DNA of 45,988 nt from Conexibacter sp. CPCC 205762 (GTDB taxonomy: Bacteria; Actinomycetota; Thermoleophilia; Solirubrobacterales; Solirubrobacteraceae), in the NCBI RefSeq assembly GCF_030646155.1, contig NZ_JAUTDN010000044.1, positions 1 to 45,988 of the forward strand. Reading direction: 5' to 3'. Below are positions 38,110 through 45,988 of the stretch, in pieces; position 1 is the first letter of the stretch, and each line of letters begins with the position of its first letter. The notes beneath the pieces were generated by a model. It made no database searches. It had not been told where the DNA came from and saw only the letters and a program-made list of their open reading frames with translations. The position numbers and the translations under genes were made by a program.

Positions 38110-39069
38110 ATGACCTCATCTGCGGACATCGCCGCCGCCGCCGCCACCGACGCCGCCGGCATCGCCGCCACCGACGCCGCCGGCATCGCCGCCACCGACG
38201 CCGCCGGCCGCGTCTGGCTGATCACCGGCGCCAGCCGCGGGCTCGGGCGCGCCTTCGCCGAGGCCGCGCTCGCGGCCGGCGACCGCGTCGCGGCGCTCGC
38301 GCGCAGCGCCGACGCGCTCGACCGGCTCGCCGACGAGCACGGCCGCGAGCGCGTGCTGCCGCTGCCGGCCGATGTGACCGACCGCGCCGCCGTCTTCGCC
38401 GCGGTCGAGCGGGCCGTCGAGCGGTTCGGGCGGCTCGACGTCGTCGTCAACAACGCCGGCACGATGGCGCTCGGCGCCGTCGAGGAGTTCGGCGAACAGG
38501 AGGCGCGGGCGGCGCTGGAGGTCAACTTCTTCGGCGCGCTGTGGGTCAGTCAGGCGGTCGCGCCGCGGCTGCGCGCGCAGGGCGGCGGCCGCCTGCTGCA
38601 GATCTCCAGCGTCGGCGGCGTCGTCGCCGGGCCGATGACCGGCCTCTACGGCGCCTCGAAGTTCGCGCTGGAGGGGATGAGCGAGGCGCTCGCGCAGGAG
38701 CTGGCGCCGTTCGGCGTCAGGCTGACGCTGGTCGAGCCGGGCGGCTACTGGACCGACCTCTACCGCGGCGGCATCCGCTGCACCGAGCCGCTCGACGCCT
38801 ACGCGCCGCTGCGCGCGGCGCCGGAGGGCGCCGCCGGGGAGCCGACCGACAGCGAGCCGCGGCTCGCGGCCGCGGCGCTGCTGGAGCTGGTCGCCAGCGA
38901 CGACCCGCCGCTGCGGCTGGTGCTCGGCGGCAGCGTGCTCGACGCGCTGATCGCGGTCACGCGCGAGCGGATCGAGACGTGGCGGCGGTGGGAGCCGGTC
39001 AGCCGCGCGGCCGAGCAGCCCGTTCCGATGCCGGCCGGCTATCTGGAAAACAAGCGTATCGAGGGGTGA
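38110..39069 (+). CDS. Short-chain dehydrogenase/reductase
   Basis: A 319-aa classical SDR. Cofactor motif TGASRGLG is at 39-46, NNAG at 114-117, the catalytic Ser about 167 (ISSVGG), and YGASK with Tyr180 and Lys184. Substrate unknown; the fold reduces or oxidises hydroxyl/carbonyl groups using NAD(P). The first 33 residues are unusual: three copies of the octapeptide AATDAAGI, from a 24-bp DNA repeat, precede the Rossmann fold and are probably disordered. A good GAAGGAG site precedes ATG 38110. Controlled by the divergent TetR through two operators. The C-terminal 60 residues extend beyond a minimal SDR. Confidence 0.92.
   Translation: MTSSADIAAAAATDAAGIAATDAAGIAATDAAGRVWLITGASRGLGRAFAEAALAAGDRVAALARSADALDRLADEHGRERVLPLPADVTDRAAVFAAVERAVERFGRLDVVVNNAGTMALGAVEEFGEQEARAALEVNFFGALWVSQAVAPRLRAQGGGRLLQISSVGGVVAGPMTGLYGASKFALEGMSEALAQELAPFGVRLTLVEPGGYWTDLYRGGIRCTEPLDAYAPLRAAPEGAAGEPTDSEPRLAAAALLELVASDDPPLRLVLGGSVLDALIAVTRERIETWRRWEPVSRAAEQPVPMPAGYLENKRIEG
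38140..38208 (+). repeat. 24-bp tandem repeat at the 5' end of the SDR gene
   Basis: Two perfect copies and a third matching 21 of 24 bases, each encoding AATDAAGI. In frame, so copy number changes would alter the N-terminal tail without breaking the enzyme. Confidence 0.85.
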
Positions 39070-39101
39070 ATTGCTGTTTGCCGTGTGGTCGGACCGGTGA
39101 T

Positions 39102-39131
39102 TTGACGTTTCAAAAAATCCTCGTATATGAT
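39102..39131 (+). promoter_or_regulatory. Strong promoter of the secreted-protein pair
   Basis: TTGACG (39102-39107) and TATGAT (39126-39131) are separated by 18 bp, matching the primary-sigma consensus at five of six positions in each box, inside a markedly AT-rich stretch. Transcription would start near 39138, about 40 bases before the GTG at 39180. Confidence 0.75.
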
Positions 39132-39179
39132 CGCTCCCGTTCAGAAAACGGCCGTGTCTCGTAGGTCCAGGGAGGGAAC

Positions 39180-41402
39180 GTGAGGAGAAGGTTGTCCCCG
39201 CGCCGCGGGTTCGCGGCGCTCGTGCTGCTGGGCGGAGCGCTGACCGTCGCGCCGCCCGCGCAGGCGGCAGACGGCTGCGCCAACGCCGCCTTCCGCAGCG
39301 GCGCCGGCGCGCGCCTGCCCGACTGCCGCGCCTGGGAGCAGGTCTCGCCGGTCGAGAAGGACGGCAACGACGTCGTCAACTCCGGCACGATCGCCAGCGT
39401 CGCCGGCGGCGACCGCGTCTACTTCAACGCCGCCGGCGCCTTCGCCGGGGCCGAGTCCGTGCTGTACGACACCGCCTACCTGGGGAGCCGCGGGGGCGAC
39501 TGGTCGACCCGCGGCACCGACCCCGGGCTGACGCCGACCGGCCTGCTGGTGAAGGCGACGCTCGGGCTCTCCGAGGACGGCACGCACGCCGTCGTCGTGA
39601 CCTCCAACGCGCTCGCCGCGGGCGCGATCGAGGGCGGCAGCAACCTCTACCTCCGCGACCTCACGCAGCCGGCCTCCTACCGGCTGATCGCGGCGACCGC
39701 GACGCGCGCGATGTACGAGGACCTGACCGGCTTCGGCGGCCAGGGCAACTACATCGGCGGCACCGCCGACCTGTCGGCGATCGCCTTCCAGACGACCACG
39801 CCGCTGCTCGCCGACGCGCCCGTCGGCGTCCGCTCGCTCTACCTCTGGCACGACGGCAGACTGTCGCTCGCGAGCAGGCTGCCCGACGGCTCGGCCGCCG
39901 ACATGTCCTATGACGGCAACTCGCCCTCGCGCCGCCAGCACCGCCTCTCCGACGACGGCACGCGCCTCTGGTTCCGCTTCGACCGGACCCTCTACCAGTA
40001 CGTCGAGGGCGAGGGGACGACGCTGATCACCCGCTCGCACCGCGCCGGCGACGATCCGGCGAGAGCGGTCCAGATAGACGGCGACGTCGTCGCCTCGCGC
40101 GACGGCCGCACGCTCTGGTTCCTCGGCTTGCAGCCGCTGACCGACGACTCGCAGCTCAGCGGCATCTACCGCTGGTCGGCCGGCGACGACAGCCTCGCCG
40201 CCGTCGGCGGCGACGGCGCGGCCGCGCTGATCGACGTCTCGGCCGACGGCCGGCTCGCCTGGATCGGCGCGCGCAGCAGCCTGACGCCCGACTCCGGCGG
40301 ACCGGCCGACTTCGACGCCCGCCTCTACCTGCTCGACACGCAGAGCGGGGAGATCCGCTACGTCGCGCGCTTCAGCCGCGAGATCGGCGGCGTCGACACC
40401 TATCGCTTCAGCCCCGACGGGCGGCGCGTCGCGTTCGTCAGCTTCTCGCCCGTCACCGGCGTCGACAACGCCGACGCGGCCTGCAGAGAGCCGGGCTACC
40501 CGGGCGCGGACGGCTTCTGCGGCAACGTCTTCACGTGGGACGCCGGCAGACCGGAGGAGCCGGTCCGCTGCCTCTCCTGCGGACCGCCCGGGATGGCGCA
40601 CGCGGGCCCGTCGGCGACCTTCGGCCGGCCGGTCACCTTCTTCGACGGCCGCGGCAGCCGCGCGGTCACCGACGACGGGCGCGTCTGGTTCGACAGCCCC
40701 GACCGGCTCGTGCCCGCCGACACCAACTCCGTCGGCGACGTCTACGAGTACACGCCGGGCAGCGGCCTGTCGCTGCTGACCTCCGGCACCAGCGGCGAGC
40801 CGGCCGGCTTCGGCGACGTCTCCGAGGACGGCCGCGACGTCTTCTTCGTCACCGCCGAGCGGCTCGTGCCGCAGGACGCCGACGTGCTCGCCGACCTCTA
40901 CACGGCGCGCGTCGGCGGCGGGATCGCCGGCCAGCAGGTCGCGCCGCGTCAGGCCGGCGGCGGCTGCGGCGGCGACGCCTGCCGCCCCGCGCCGACGGTC
41001 GTCCCCGACAGCAGCCCCGTGCCCGGCAGCGAGCTGTTCGCGCTGCCCGCGCAGGCGCCGCTGCCGCGGCTGACCGTGGCGCGCCCGTCGGCGAGCGCGC
41101 TGCGCGCCGCCGGCACCAGCGGGCGGCTCGTGCTGCCGCTGCGCGTGAGCGCCGCGGGCACCGTGCGGGCGACGCTGCAGGGCCGCATCGGCGGCACACC
41201 GCAGCGGATCGCGGCGCGCGCGAGCGGGAAGGCCGGCGCGGCCGGGACCGTCCGCCTGACGCTGCGGCTGTCGGCCGCCGCGCGCAGACAGCTGCGGCGC
41301 ACGCACAGACTGCGGCTGCGGTTGACGGTCACCTCCACGACGGGCGCTCCCGCGTACCGCACGACGCTGACGTTCACGAGCAAGAAGGGCGGTTCCCGAT
41401 GA
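39180..41402 (+). CDS. Secreted WD40-like (PD40) beta-propeller surface protein
   Basis: A 740-aa exported protein. A Sec signal peptide (about 1-29, ending PAQAAD) precedes the conserved LPDCRAWEQVSPVEKDGNDV element frequent in Solirubrobacterales secreted proteins. The bulk (about 70-610) consists of TolB/PD40-like blades: VAGGDRVYFNAAG, LSEDGTHAVVV, LSDDGTRLWFRF, FSPDGRRVAFVS, VSEDGRDVFFVT, each 'S-x-DG-x-x-h-h-F'. Two Cys pairs are present (CGNVF; CLSCG). The C-terminal 110 residues (about 630-740) are a basic beta-domain with alternating RLVLPLRVSAAGTVRATL strands. GTG start with AGGGAGG site. Overlaps the next gene by ATGA. No catalytic motif is evident; ligand- or envelope-binding is likely. 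Confidence 0.82.
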   Translation: MRRRLSPRRGFAALVLLGGALTVAPPAQAADGCANAAFRSGAGARLPDCRAWEQVSPVEKDGNDVVNSGTIASVAGGDRVYFNAAGAFAGAESVLYDTAYLGSRGGDWSTRGTDPGLTPTGLLVKATLGLSEDGTHAVVVTSNALAAGAIEGGSNLYLRDLTQPASYRLIAATATRAMYEDLTGFGGQGNYIGGTADLSAIAFQTTTPLLADAPVGVRSLYLWHDGRLSLASRLPDGSAADMSYDGNSPSRRQHRLSDDGTRLWFRFDRTLYQYVEGEGTTLITRSHRAGDDPARAVQIDGDVVASRDGRTLWFLGLQPLTDDSQLSGIYRWSAGDDSLAAVGGDGAAALIDVSADGRLAWIGARSSLTPDSGGPADFDARLYLLDTQSGEIRYVARFSREIGGVDTYRFSPDGRRVAFVSFSPVTGVDNADAACREPGYPGADGFCGNVFTWDAGRPEEPVRCLSCGPPGMAHAGPSATFGRPVTFFDGRGSRAVTDDGRVWFDSPDRLVPADTNSVGDVYEYTPGSGLSLLTSGTSGEPAGFGDVSEDGRDVFFVTAERLVPQDADVLADLYTARVGGGIAGQQVAPRQAGGGCGGDACRPAPTVVPDSSPVPGSELFALPAQAPLPRLTVARPSASALRAAGTSGRLVLPLRVSAAGTVRATLQGRIGGTPQRIAARASGKAGAAGTVRLTLRLSAAARRQLRRTHRLRLRLTVTSTTGAPAYRTTLTFTSKKGGSR

Positions 41403-44134
41403 GGTCGTCGATCGTCGCGCGGGTCGCCGCGCGCGCCGCGGCCGTGCTGGTCGCGTTCGCCGCCGCGCTGCTGCTGGCGGCGCCGGCACAGGCGTTCGAG
41501 CTGAGCGGCTTCGGCGTCGGCCTGACCGACCCCGGCACCGCTGCCAACCCGACGCCGGACGCGCCGCAGCTCGCCGCCGGCGCCCACCCCGACGTCACCT
41601 TCGACCTGCAGTTCCCGACCAGACCGACCGACTGGGGCGGCGTCGAGCCGACCGAGAGCGTCAAGTCGATCGACACCGACCTGCCGCGCGGGCTGCTGTT
41701 CAACCCGACCGCGGTGCCGCGCTGCACCGCGCAGCAGCTGTCGCTCGACTTCGCCGCCCACTGCCCGCTGGCGAGCCAGATCGGGATCGCGTGGGTCGGG
41801 CTGTCGGGCTTCGAGCAGGCGTTCCCGATCTACAACGTCGTGCCGCCTCCGGGCGTGCCGGCGCAGTTCGGCTTCAACGTCGCCAAGACGACGATCAAGC
41901 TCAACGGCGCCGTGCGGACCGGCGGCGACTACGGCCTCTCGGCGCACGTGCGCGGGATCTCGCAGGCGCTGCCGCTGACGGGCACGCGGATCGTCCTGTG
42001 GGGCGTGCCGGCCGATCCCGTCCACGACGCCGAGCGCACGACGCTGGCGCCCGACGGAGGGCAGATCGGCCCCGGCCCGGCGAACGTGCCGGCCGTCCCG
42101 CTGACCGCCAACCCGGGCCGCTGCAGCGGCGAGCCGCTGCGCTTCACCGCCGACGCCGCCTCGTGGCCGACGCCCGGCGCGTCGAGCCCGCGGACGACGA
42201 CGACCCAGCGCGTCGGCGGCGCGCCGCTGACGATCGGCGGCTGCGAGTCGCTGCCGTTCGAGCCGTCGGTCGAGATCCGCCCGACGACGACCGCGGCCAA
42301 CAGCCCCAGCGGCCTCGACGTGACGATCTCCGTGCCGCAGTCCGACAGCCCGCAGGTGCGCGCCAGCGCCCACCTGAAGGACGCGACGATCCTGCTGCCG
42401 GAGGGGATGACCGTCAACCCGTCCTCGGCGGACGGCCTGGCCGCCTGCACGCCGGCGCAGATCGCGCTCGCGAGCGCCGGCTCGCCGTCGTGCCCCGACG
42501 CCGCGACGCTCGGCAGCGTCACGATCGACACGCCGCTGCTGGCGACGCCGCTGCGCGGCAGCGCCTACCTCGCGTCCCAGGACGACAACCCGTTCGGCAC
42601 GACGCTGGCGCTGTACCTCGTCGCCGAGGGCGACGGCGTCGTCGTCAAGCTCGCCGGCCGGATCGACCCCGACCCGGTCAGCGGGCGGGTGCGCGTCACG
42701 TTCAGCGACAACCCCGAGCTGCCGTTCCGCTCGCTGCGGGTGTCGCTCGACGGCGGCCCGCGGGCGCCGCTCTCGACCCCGTCGCAGTGCGGCAGCGCGA
42801 CCGCGACGGCGACGCTGACGCCGTGGAGCGGCGGCGCGCCGGTGGAGGCCTCCAGCGGGTTCGCGATCGCGCGCGCGGCCGACGGCGGGCCGTGCCGCCC
42901 GCGCGGCTTCGCGCCGCGCTTCGGCGCCGGCGTGCTGAACGCGGCCGGCGGCGCGTCGAGCACGTTCACGCTGTCGTTCGGCCGCGCCGACGACGATCAG
43001 CTGCTCGACGGCGTCACGGTGACGATGCCGGAGGGCCTGACCGGCATGCTCGCGACCGTCGACGAGTGCCCCGAGGCGCTCGCGGCCGGCGGCGGCTGCG
43101 GTGAGACGGCGCGGATCGGCTCGGTCGCCACGCGCGCCGGCGCCGGCACGAACGCGCTCGCGCTGCCGGGCAGGGTCTACCTGACCGGGCCGTACAAGGG
43201 CGCTCCGCTCGGCCTCTCGATCGTCGTGCCGGCGGTCGCCGGGCCGTTCGACCTCGGCACCGTCGCGGTCCGCGCGGCGCTGTTCGTCGACCGCCGCGAC
43301 GCCTCGCTGCGCGTCGTCACCGACCCGCTGCCGCGGATCCTGCGTGGGATCCCGCTGCAGATCCGCACCGTCGACGTGGCGATCGACAAGCCGGGCTTCA
43401 TGCTCAACCCGACCGGCTGCGCGGCGAAGCGGATCGCGGGCCGCATCAGCTCCGCGGAGGGGGCGACGGCGGAGCGCGACGCGCGCTTCCAGGTCGGCGG
43501 CTGCGCGAACCTGCGCTTCGCGCCGAAGCTGGCGGTGCGGGTCGGCGGCAGAGGGCGGACGCGGCCGCGGATGACGGTGCCGTTCCGCGCCGTCGTGCAG
43601 ATGCCCAAGGGCGACGCGAACCTGCGCTCGGTCCGCGTCAAGCTGCCGAGAAACATCAACGCGCGGCTGCGGGTGATCAGCGACAACGCCTGCCCGCAGG
43701 CCGACTACGACGCCGGCAGCTGCCCCGCCAGCCGCGCGATCGGCACCGCGAAGGCGGTCACGCCGCTGCTGAAGCGACCGCTGGCCGGTGACGTCTACCT
43801 GGTCAGAAACCCGGCCCGCAGAATCCCGGACCTGGTGCTGGCGCTGCGCGGACAGGTCGCGATCGACGTCGTCGGAAAGATCACGATCCCGCGCGACCTG
43901 TCGCTCGCGACGACGTTCGACACGATCCCCGACGTGCCGATCTCGTCGTTCTCGCTCGCGCTGCGGCCGGGCAGATTCGGGCCGGTCGGCACGGTCGGCA
44001 ACCTCTGCAAGGCGAGCGTCAGAAAGGGGATGCGGGCACAGGTGACCTACATCGGTCACAACGGCCGCTCGATCGCCCGCACGCAGGCGGTCGGGATCGA
44101 CGGCTGCGCCGGGAGGGGCGCAGCCGGACGCTGA
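41399..44134 (+). CDS. Large secreted beta-rich protein of unknown function
   Basis: A 911-aa protein with a Sec signal peptide (about 1-32, ending PAQA). The mature chain is beta-rich and carries an internal repeat pattern in which a 'P-x-G-(L/M)-x-x-NP' element is followed by a Cys and then a 'CP...(I/L)G' element: LPRGLLFNPTAVPRC, LPEGMTVNPSSADGLAAC, MPEGLTGMLATVDEC, and LPRNINARLRVISDNACP; each is followed by 'P-L-x-G-x-(A/V)-Y-L' (RGSAYL, PGRVYLTG, AGDVYLV). These look like four tandem domains of about 200 residues. I recognise no enzyme. ATG 41399 overlaps the stop of the propeller gene (ATGA), so the pair are co-translated and probably assemble at the cell surface. Followed by two strong hairpins. 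Confidence 0.8.
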   Translation: MRSSIVARVAARAAAVLVAFAAALLLAAPAQAFELSGFGVGLTDPGTAANPTPDAPQLAAGAHPDVTFDLQFPTRPTDWGGVEPTESVKSIDTDLPRGLLFNPTAVPRCTAQQLSLDFAAHCPLASQIGIAWVGLSGFEQAFPIYNVVPPPGVPAQFGFNVAKTTIKLNGAVRTGGDYGLSAHVRGISQALPLTGTRIVLWGVPADPVHDAERTTLAPDGGQIGPGPANVPAVPLTANPGRCSGEPLRFTADAASWPTPGASSPRTTTTQRVGGAPLTIGGCESLPFEPSVEIRPTTTAANSPSGLDVTISVPQSDSPQVRASAHLKDATILLPEGMTVNPSSADGLAACTPAQIALASAGSPSCPDAATLGSVTIDTPLLATPLRGSAYLASQDDNPFGTTLALYLVAEGDGVVVKLAGRIDPDPVSGRVRVTFSDNPELPFRSLRVSLDGGPRAPLSTPSQCGSATATATLTPWSGGAPVEASSGFAIARAADGGPCRPRGFAPRFGAGVLNAAGGASSTFTLSFGRADDDQLLDGVTVTMPEGLTGMLATVDECPEALAAGGGCGETARIGSVATRAGAGTNALALPGRVYLTGPYKGAPLGLSIVVPAVAGPFDLGTVAVRAALFVDRRDASLRVVTDPLPRILRGIPLQIRTVDVAIDKPGFMLNPTGCAAKRIAGRISSAEGATAERDARFQVGGCANLRFAPKLAVRVGGRGRTRPRMTVPFRAVVQMPKGDANLRSVRVKLPRNINARLRVISDNACPQADYDAGSCPASRAIGTAKAVTPLLKRPLAGDVYLVRNPARRIPDLVLALRGQVAIDVVGKITIPRDLSLATTFDTIPDVPISSFSLALRPGRFGPVGTVGNLCKASVRKGMRAQVTYIGHNGRSIARTQAVGIDGCAGRGAAGR
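44101..44126 (+). terminator. Hairpin at the 3' end of the secreted-protein gene
   Basis: CGGCTGCGCC-GGGAGG-GGCGCAGCCG, a perfect 10-bp stem lying within the last codons of the gene. First of two hairpins in tandem. Confidence 0.5.
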
Positions 44135-44142
44135 CGCGGATC

Positions 44143-44174
44143 GCCGGGCGGAGCGCGCCTGCGCTCCGCCCGGC
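44143..44174. terminator. Bidirectional hairpin between convergent genes
   Basis: A perfect 14-bp stem (44143-44156 with 44161-44174; core GGGCGGAGCGC) and a 4-base loop separate the secreted-protein gene (ends 44134) from the aldehyde dehydrogenase gene (ends 44192). No T-run, but the symmetric position fits a two-way terminator. Confidence 0.75.
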
Positions 44175-44191
44175 GCCGCGCCGGCTGCGGA

Positions 44192-45565
44192 TCAGCCGAT
44201 CCGGATCAGCTTCTTGTTGACGAACTCGTCGGCGCCGAAGCGGCCCAGCTCGCGGCCGAAGCCGGAGGCCTTGACGCCGCCGAACGGCAGCTCGACGCCG
44301 TCGGCGTCGACGACGTTGACGAAGACCATGCCGGCCTCGATCTGGTCGGCGACGCGGTTGGCCTGGTCGGCGTCGCTGGAGAAGACGTACGAGCCGAGGC
44401 CGTACGGCGTGTCGTTGGCCAGCGCGATCGCCTCCTGCTCGGAGCCGACCTTGTAGACCTGCGCGACCGGCCCGAAGAACTCCTCCGAGTAGGCGGGGTT
44501 GTCGGGCGTGATGTCGGCGATCACGGCCGGCTTGTAGAAGGCGCCGTCGCGGCCGCCGCCGGCGACGAGGCGGGCGCCGCCCGCGAGCGCCTGCTCGACC
44601 TGCTGCTCCAGCCGCTCGGCCGCGGCGACCGACGACAGCGGGCCGAGCGTCGTGTCGTCCGAGGTCGGGTCGCTCGGCGTCATCCCGAGCATCGAGTCGG
44701 TCAGCTTCTGGACGAACTCGTCGTAGTGCTTGTCGAGCACGACGAACCGCTTGGCGGCGTTGCAGGCCTGGCCGCCGTTGCCCATGCGGGCGGCGGTCGC
44801 GGCCTCGACGACCGGGTCGAGGTTGTCGTTGTCGAGCACGAGGAACGGGTCGGCGCCGCCCAGCTCGAGCACGACCTTCTTCAGGTGGCGGCCGGCGATC
44901 TGCGCGACGGCGGCGCCGGCGCGGCCGGAGCCGGTCAGCGAGACGCCCTGCACGCGCGGGTCGCCGATCACCCACTCGATCTGCTCGTTGGTCGCGTAGA
45001 TGTTGATGTAGGCGTCGGTGGGGACGCCGGCGGCGTGGAAGATCTCCTCCATCGCGGCCGACGACTCCGGGCACTGCGGCGCGTGCTTGAGCAGGATCGT
45101 GTTGCCGATCAGCAGGTTCGGGCCGGCGAAACGAGCCACCTGGTAGTAGGGGAAGTTCCACGGCATGATCCCGAGCAGCAGGCCGACCGGCGTGCGGCGC
45201 ACGACGGCCGAGCCGTCGCCGTCGAGCAGTCTGATCGGCTCGTCCTTCAGCAGGTCGCCCGCGGTGTCGGCGTAGTACTCGTAGATCGCGGCCGCGAAGT
45301 CGACCTCGCCGAGCGCTTCCTGCACCGGCTTGCCCATCTCGCGCACGATGATCGCGGCCAGCTCCTCGCGCCGCTCCGTGTGGAGCGCGGCGACTCTGCG
45401 GATCGCGGCGACCCGGTCGTCGAGGCTCGTCTCCCGGCCCCACGGCCCGGCGGCCGCGGCGGCGCGGCCGATCGCCGCCTTCAGATCATCGTCGCTGATC
45501 ACGTCGTAGGTCTTGAGCGTCTCGCCCGTGGCGGGGTTGACGACGGCGTACGTCGGTGCGGTCAC
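44192..45565 (-). CDS. NAD(P)-dependent aldehyde dehydrogenase (succinate-semialdehyde type)
   Basis: A 457-aa aldehyde dehydrogenase. The active-site Cys268 lies in GNGGQACNAAKRFVV and the general base Glu234 in LELGGADP, 34 residues apart as expected; IMPWNFPYYQ, GGVKASGFGRELG and FFGPVAQVY are further family elements. GQACNAAKR and GADPF resemble the GabD2/Sad group of short enzymes (about 455 residues) acting on succinate semialdehyde, but the substrate cannot be fixed. GTG 45565 with an AAAGG site is chosen because homologues begin just before the VNPATGE segment; the frame is open to 45658. The 250 bp to the next gene contain nothing else I can support. Confidence 0.92.
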   Translation of the reverse strand: MTAPTYAVVNPATGETLKTYDVISDDDLKAAIGRAAAAAGPWGRETSLDDRVAAIRRVAALHTERREELAAIIVREMGKPVQEALGEVDFAAAIYEYYADTAGDLLKDEPIRLLDGDGSAVVRRTPVGLLLGIMPWNFPYYQVARFAGPNLLIGNTILLKHAPQCPESSAAMEEIFHAAGVPTDAYINIYATNEQIEWVIGDPRVQGVSLTGSGRAGAAVAQIAGRHLKKVVLELGGADPFLVLDNDNLDPVVEAATAARMGNGGQACNAAKRFVVLDKHYDEFVQKLTDSMLGMTPSDPTSDDTTLGPLSSVAAAERLEQQVEQALAGGARLVAGGGRDGAFYKPAVIADITPDNPAYSEEFFGPVAQVYKVGSEQEAIALANDTPYGLGSYVFSSDADQANRVADQIEAGMVFVNVVDADGVELPFGGVKASGFGRELGRFGADEFVNKKLIRIG

Positions 45566-45816
45566 GGAGTGCCTTTCTGCTGGAGTCCTCAGACACATCA
45601 TGCCTTCGCGAGGGCGCGTGAAACAAACTCCGGCGGCGATCTCCGCCGCGGTGTCCAACTCGCGCCGCCAGCTTGTCCGTTGCTGTCCTTGACGGCGTGG
45701 CGCGCGCTCGCTTCAGCGGCGGCGGGGGCGCGCTTGTCCACAGCAGCGCGTGGGCGAGTCGGTGAATTGACGTCTGGCTCAACGCGTGGGGTGGTCGGCG
45801 GGGTGGGGAAGCGTCG

Positions 45817-45988
45817 TCACGGCGCGGCTGCGTCCGCGAGCGCTTCGAGCACCGCGGCCTCGAGCGGCCGCCGCTCGGCGCCGTCGCGGACCGCGGCGAA
45901 CAGTTGGCGGCGGACGGGGGAGACGAGCGGGCGGGCCGCCGCGCTGGCGCCGCCCGCCGCGCCGCCGCCCGCCGCGCCGCCGCCCGCC
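45817..45988 (-). CDS. 3' end of an unknown gene, cut by the window edge
   Basis: On the minus strand a frame open from the right edge ends with TGA at 45817-45819. The 56 visible residues begin with an Ala/Gly repeat (AGGGAAGGGAAGG, two-plus copies of AGGGA) and continue as RRQLFAAVRDGAERRPLEAAVLEALADAAAP, which looks like a real helical C-terminus. The start lies outside. Function unknown; the reading depends only on codon bias and the plausible helix. Confidence 0.4.
   Translation of the reverse strand, partial: AGGGAAGGGAAGGASAAARPLVSPVRRQLFAAVRDGAERRPLEAAVLEALADAAAP

Noticed and set aside
40949..44059. A 1036-codon minus-strand frame opposite the large secreted protein
   Set aside because: Antisense to a gene with signal peptide, ordered repeats and coupled start; composition is Arg/Ala/Gly-rich with no recognisable motif.
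1..45988. tRNA, rRNA, insertion sequences, integrases or phage genes
   Set aside because: I looked for transposase DDE or recombinase motifs among the translated frames and for tRNA-like ends and found none; a tRNAscan/ISfinder run would be decisive.

Overview
This is a very GC-rich stretch (clearly above 70% G+C by eye, strong G/C third-position bias) of an actinobacterial chromosome. The family content suggests the class Thermoleophilia, order Solirubrobacterales (Conexibacter/Solirubrobacter type): a pair of large secreted WD40-like/cell-surface proteins, Crp-like regulators with odd tails, ferritin-like Tat lipoproteins and SigB/F-type sigma debris. That placement is inference; there is no rRNA in the window to confirm it. 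I see no phage, insertion sequence, CRISPR array, tRNA or rRNA. Arginine codons AGA and AGG are unusually common for such a GC-rich genome.

Layout. (1) 1-11.9 kb, signalling and general metabolism: a GAF-GAF-GGDEF cyclase, a small unknown gene coupled to an aldose-epimerase-like gene, CorA, a membrane GGDEF cyclase, a CPBP protease, an alkylsulfatase-type metallo-beta-lactamase, a Crp-like regulator, and a CheB + CheR-PAS two-gene unit that lacks a kinase. (2) 12-17 kb: two secreted proteins of unknown function (191 and 879 aa) and a divergent GAF-PP2C (RsbU-like) phosphatase. (3) 17-23 kb, reading leftwards: an ECF sigma/anti-sigma pair, two small coupled ORFs, then a cupredoxin lipoprotein and two diiron ferritin-like exported proteins; rightwards, a secreted CSLREA/parallel beta-helix protein built of exact 429-bp repeats. 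(4) 23-36 kb, metal handling and envelope: a MbnP/MbnH-like 'metallo-mystery pair', a TSUP permease with a SmtB/CzrA-like repressor and a divergent MFS exporter, a sigma-factor relic, an M23 peptidase, a PucR regulator divergent from a class B flavin monooxygenase, a Zn/Cd/Pb P-type ATPase coupled to a CadC-like repressor, and a short cupin. (5) 35.7-39 kb: an aldo/keto reductase with its TetR, and a second TetR divergent from a short-chain dehydrogenase with two matching operators. (6) 39-46 kb: a strong promoter driving two overlapping genes for large secreted proteins, a double hairpin terminator, an aldehyde dehydrogenase, and the 3' end of an unknown gene.

The parts most likely to repay attention are the secreted pair at 12.3-15.6 kb (one member with an aberrant ATA/CTA codon pattern), the MbnP/MbnH-like pair outside any methanobactin cluster, the ECF-cupredoxin-diiron protein cluster, and several unusually clear operators (TGAA-N6-TTCA lying over two start codons; ACGAGACG-N3-CGTCTCGT twice between a TetR gene and its target).
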